Positions 61,004 to 64,000 of a stretch of 64,000 bases of DNA are shown here, one piece after another. Origin of the DNA: Anaspis maculata (lineage: Eukaryota > Arthropoda > Insecta > Coleoptera > Scraptiidae); assembly GCA_949128115.1 (NCBI GenBank), contig OX421966.1:34365042-34429041 (forward strand), read 5' to 3'. How positions within the stretch are numbered: the stretch's first letter is position 1; each line of letters opens with the position of its first letter. A model generated the notes under the pieces. It worked only from the letters and a program-made list of their open reading frames with translations. It was not told the DNA's origin and searched no databases. The position numbers were made by a program, and so were the translations under genes.

Positions 61004-61142
61004 GAGATTTTTCCAGATAATTTTGGCCAAGCGTTTCCCTCGGGCTGGTTGTCCCTAGATAAATGCCCTCCTCCAACGGAATCGGGTATTTATTGCTACA
61101 ACCAGCACTCGCGATCGCCTGGCCAAAATAATCGTGAAAATC
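61004..61142. other. compact hairpin of about 140 bases
   Basis: CCAGATAATTTTGGCCAAGC and GGCTGGTTGT at the left pair with ACAACCAGCACTCGCGATCG and GGCCAAAATAATCGTG at the right, leaving a loop of about 20 bases. Stem length is in the range of a large pre-miRNA, but a small palindromic MITE is equally possible. Confidence 0.55.
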
Positions 61143-62005
61143 TGAACACTTGTGATATTACTGTTGGAAAATATACCAATTTCAAATGACTTTACCTCTA
61201 GTTTCTGATCTAACTGTTCCTCTTGTAAAATATAAGCTTTCAATTTTCCGCATGTTTTCTGAAAAAAAAACTTTCAATTCTATGACGTCACTCGGTCAAC
61301 CTCAGGTACAAATCAAACGTGACCTGCTTCACTAGCACTTTGATGCCTTCAAATTCAAATAACTTTTGAAGTGTCATTCTACTTCAAATCTCTTGGAAGC
61401 TGTCATTTATAGTTGTTTAAACCGTTGAATCTTTCCACGTGGCGCCATCTGTCGCCAAAAATATTTTTTTCGGAATTTGTTTTTTCCATTTTCAAAATGT
61501 TTTAATGATCAAATAATAATATTTCTTTTGGATTTCGAAAGAGACCTGAATGATGAATTTCTATCGAGGAAGAAGACCGCTGGTATTATTGATTTCACCA
61601 ACATGTATAACTCCATCCTTAACCACAAGCTTCGTTTGATGCTGAAAAAGAATCGCACCATAGTGACCTACTTTGGCTGCCGTTATCAACCTTCTTTACT
61701 GACGATTTCAGATAAAATTCACATATTAAAGTTATTAACAACTAACTATGCGAATCGTGGTTTTTTATCGAATCTATAAAAATATGCATAAAATGGAAAC
61801 AACCGACAGTTAGACGAAATCCACATTATGGTATACATGACGAGAATTTTCCTCAACTAACTAAACGAATGACTATCACGCATTAATTTTATCTAAGTGT
61901 AATACGACTTGATGATCGTAAAATTGTACATAAAAGTCAGACCCGGCTCGAGGTTGGGTCAGACTTCGGGTCGCCTTCTTCGCGGAAACATTCGGTGGCG
62001 ACTCT
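61143..62005. other. region downstream of Ly6 gene 2
   Basis: 61510-61640 is a diverged, reversed piece of family D (TTTCGAAAGAGACC..CTCCATCCTTAA). 61910-61990 would be the start of the 3' UTR of the Ly6-type exon. No other gene seen. Confidence 0.4.
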
Positions 62006-62241
62006 TCAGCAAGAACGATCGGAGATAATCACAGCCCTGATGGTCAGCAAAAATGGCACTAACAACGCTAGTCCTGGCGTAATCCCGGCGAGCGTTGCCG
62101 AATTGCAGCCATCGGAAAAGCACTGGCAGCTTTGCTCCAATTTAAAGTCCGAATCGGCAAGCCGGCAGTTGTTCTCATTGGTTTTGTGGATGATCCAGCC
62201 GCAGCTCCTCGTTATCCTCGTCCACGGTTTGATGTGCAAAA
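62006..62241 (-). CDS. Second Ly6-type gene, terminal exon only (partial)
   Basis: The acceptor is ACGTTTCAG|TT and the reading frame then runs 77 codons to TGA. The product contains S-C-G-W, then a later Cys, then S-C-Q-C-F-S-D-G-C-N, the closing signature of Ly6/uPAR proteins. A hydrophobic tail of about 20 residues follows, as for a GPI signal. The exon enters in phase 1 after two bases, exactly like exon 3 of the Ly6 gene at 5334-5551. No matching upstream exon was found between 62242 and 64000, so the rest should lie past the right edge. It could be a pseudogene fragment, but the frame is open and the splice site is good. Confidence 0.65.
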
Positions 62242-62476
62242 CTGAAACGTTATTGAATTATTATTAATTTTGTTTGGTGAAAATCTGTTCAAGTGATAAA
62301 AACTTGGAAAATTTGCAGTTTTTCCGAACCGTGTCGATTTTAAAAATTGGTCTACACGACGCCCAATTCAATCTACTTTAAAAAGTCGATCCCCGAGCAG
62401 GAATAAACGAGCAGGAGTCCTGCATCAAAAGCGAGTCGTCCTAGTCAAAACACGGGAGAAAGCCCTCGCGGGTGGC

Positions 62477-63639
62477 TACAGCTACTATAAAAGGGTAGCT
62501 GACTCGTCAGCCATTTTGGTGCAGATGTCAGCCCGACGTTCCGATGTCAAGCGTCTTTTTGCGTCATTTTTGCGTTTAGTTAACCTAGTTTTTCGAAGAC
62601 AACGTTAGCTATGGACGTCAAGTTGCCGTAAATGCGTCGTTGTTGACGTTTCAGAGAAAAACTGACAGATATAGTAAGTGTGCACGATTCAACAGCTCTT
62701 ATCGTGATTTTTCTGGTAATTTAGTTAGTATACATGAAAAACAGAATAGTTTGGGACATGTAGTTCCTCATCCGTCGTGGGAGGGACCATACCTACACCG
62801 TGGTGGTGAACTGGTGAAGAGGATATCAACGACGTCGTGAACGCCGGACCAAAGAGCCCCTACAACCGAGATGAGTTATTCACCTGGATCGACTCGCACA
62901 ATACTGAGGGAATAATGAAGTGCCTGATGCCTGCATGCTCGCGAGCTCGCGAAGAACAAATAGTGCAATACTTACCTCGTACGACAATTCATGTGACTTG
63001 TAAATTAGCAGTACCTATATGCAGCAATAAAACAGTGAAACAATATGTGTTTGAACGTTCCTCCCAAATATTAAAGTAGGTAGGTACCTAGGTACCCAAA
63101 GCAAATTCGTAACACTACCTACTTTGAATCCTCTTCAGCCAGTGTGGTGTACCAAGGGGAGGGCGGGGAGTGCGGTTCGCTCCGGGTACCAGCAGTAAGG
63201 GGGTGTGTCACTGTTGTTGGATTATTCGAGGTATCGGGGTGCAAAAAGGATATACAGATCTGGGCGCAAGGTCTTGGAGGGTGCAAAACAAACTGGAAAA
63301 GCTCAGTTTTCTGGGGCGTGATTTTTGTTCCCAGAATTCCCGGGGCGCAAAACTGCCGAATCCGACACGGGTTTGGGGGAGTTTCACTATACAGTCTGCA
63401 GTTCATTCTCTAGGTAGGTGGAATTAGGTGAGGGGTCACGCCGCTGTCGGAATTCGTTCCTGGCAAAGGCGAAGCTCATCATAGTTGAAAACTGATACCT
63501 CGTACGACGAGGTTGACGATTCATTTTAAAATTTCCCGCTATTAATTATCCACGCATCACAACGCGTGACAGAGTGCGCAAATGTGACATCTGCACCAAA
63601 ATGGCTGACGAGTCAGCTGTCCTATATAGAGTAGCTATA
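62477..63639. mobile_element. 1.16-kb element with 8-bp target duplication, unclassified
   Basis: Ends TACAGCTACTATA and TATAGAGTAGCTATA, with about 30 further mirrored bases (GCTGACTCGTCAGCCATTTT). Duplication CGGGTGGC at 62469-62476 and 63640-63647. The empty site survives in the paralogous repeat at about 16530 (minus strand), where GGGTGGC occurs once. Inner open frames at 62640-63079 are not recognised. The 8-bp duplication suggests the hAT group, but the ends are not typical. Confidence 0.82.
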
Positions 63640-63647
63640 CGGGTGGC

Positions 63648-64000
63648 AACGGCTAGGAGAAATTTTCAAAATTCATAACGCCCGACTGAAGAATTGTGAA
63701 AAATTGCAACTGCAGACTTAATTTGACTCTTTTGTTTTGTTGGTTCCTGTCAAATTTAGTTCCAATCCATCGGATAGATTTTGAATAATTAAATGATAAA
63801 GTTTTGAACTTTGGCATTTTTTATTATTTGACAGATGACAGATAGGGCAATACTTTAAACTGTTCTGAATACAGTTTCTCAAGAGCTTACAAATGACGTA
63901 TTGCAAGTCGAGTTCCGTGGGGTATAGCTTCTGATATTTGTTGATTGTGACAGTTTCGTTTGATAGATGACAGCTAAAAATTGATAAGCTAGCCATTGAA
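63648..64000. repeat. dispersed repeat, reverse of 15360-15640 and 16380-16540
   Basis: Shared words include GATAGATTTTGAATAATT and TGAACTTTGnC and the ATTGCAAGTnGAG block. It is the continuation of 62300-62476 after the inserted element. Confidence 0.65.

Noticed and set aside
62837..63079. Possible small protein gene inside the 1.16-kb element
   Set aside because: No recognised motif or splice context; kept only as unexplained element interior.

Overview
This is eukaryotic genomic DNA, AT-rich and intron-rich, almost certainly from an insect. The evidence is multi-exon genes with GT..AG introns, arthropod-type Ly6 and cytochrome P450 families, tRNA-derived SINEs, and very many short non-autonomous transposons. 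Frequent GTAGGTACCTAC-type words and a clan-4 P450 suggest a hemipteran, perhaps a whitefly. That is a guess from style and was not tested.

Three host gene loci can be supported. (1) A minus-strand Ly6/uPAR (quiver-like) gene has three coding exons at 23282-23219, 8362-8129 and 5551-5334. All phases agree and the product is 171 aa with ten cysteines. Its first intron is about 14.9 kb and is packed with foldback elements. (2) A plus-strand CYP4-clan P450 has ten exons between 27504 and 35247. Every splice phase closes and the product is 494 aa. It keeps the heme-cysteine loop but departs from consensus at the C-helix Trp, the ExxR Glu and the PERF motif. (3) The last exon of a second Ly6-type gene lies at 62241-62006 on the minus strand. 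The rest of that gene would be beyond the right edge. A broken copy of a repetitive gene family with a Tesmin/TSO1-like CXC domain lies at about 43020-44090.

Most of the remaining sequence is mobile or repetitive DNA. More than twenty inverted-repeat (foldback) elements of 0.1-2.2 kb can be read by eye. They cluster in 0.1-3.9 kb, in Ly6 intron 1 (8.5-22.2 kb), in P450 introns 1 and 8, and at 24.6-26, 39, 51-53 and 57-58 kb. Many have TACAGGGTG / CACCCTGTA at or near their ends. Five hAT-like elements and one unclassified element have exact 8-bp target duplications. There are two nearly complete solo LTRs and one truncated LTR, several tRNA-derived SINE pieces, and a 260-bp tandem array with an A-B higher-order pattern (45.6-47.0 kb).

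Insertion order can be read from nesting. At 14.1-21.7 kb one older inverted repeat has had its left arm interrupted by several younger foldbacks while its right arm remains nearly whole, giving empty-site controls inside the window. No new protein system was found. The most unusual features are the density of long near-perfect hairpins inside transcribed introns, a 0.9-kb palindrome with a Pol III-like tRNA unit and T-run terminator in each arm, and the P450 with altered signature residues.
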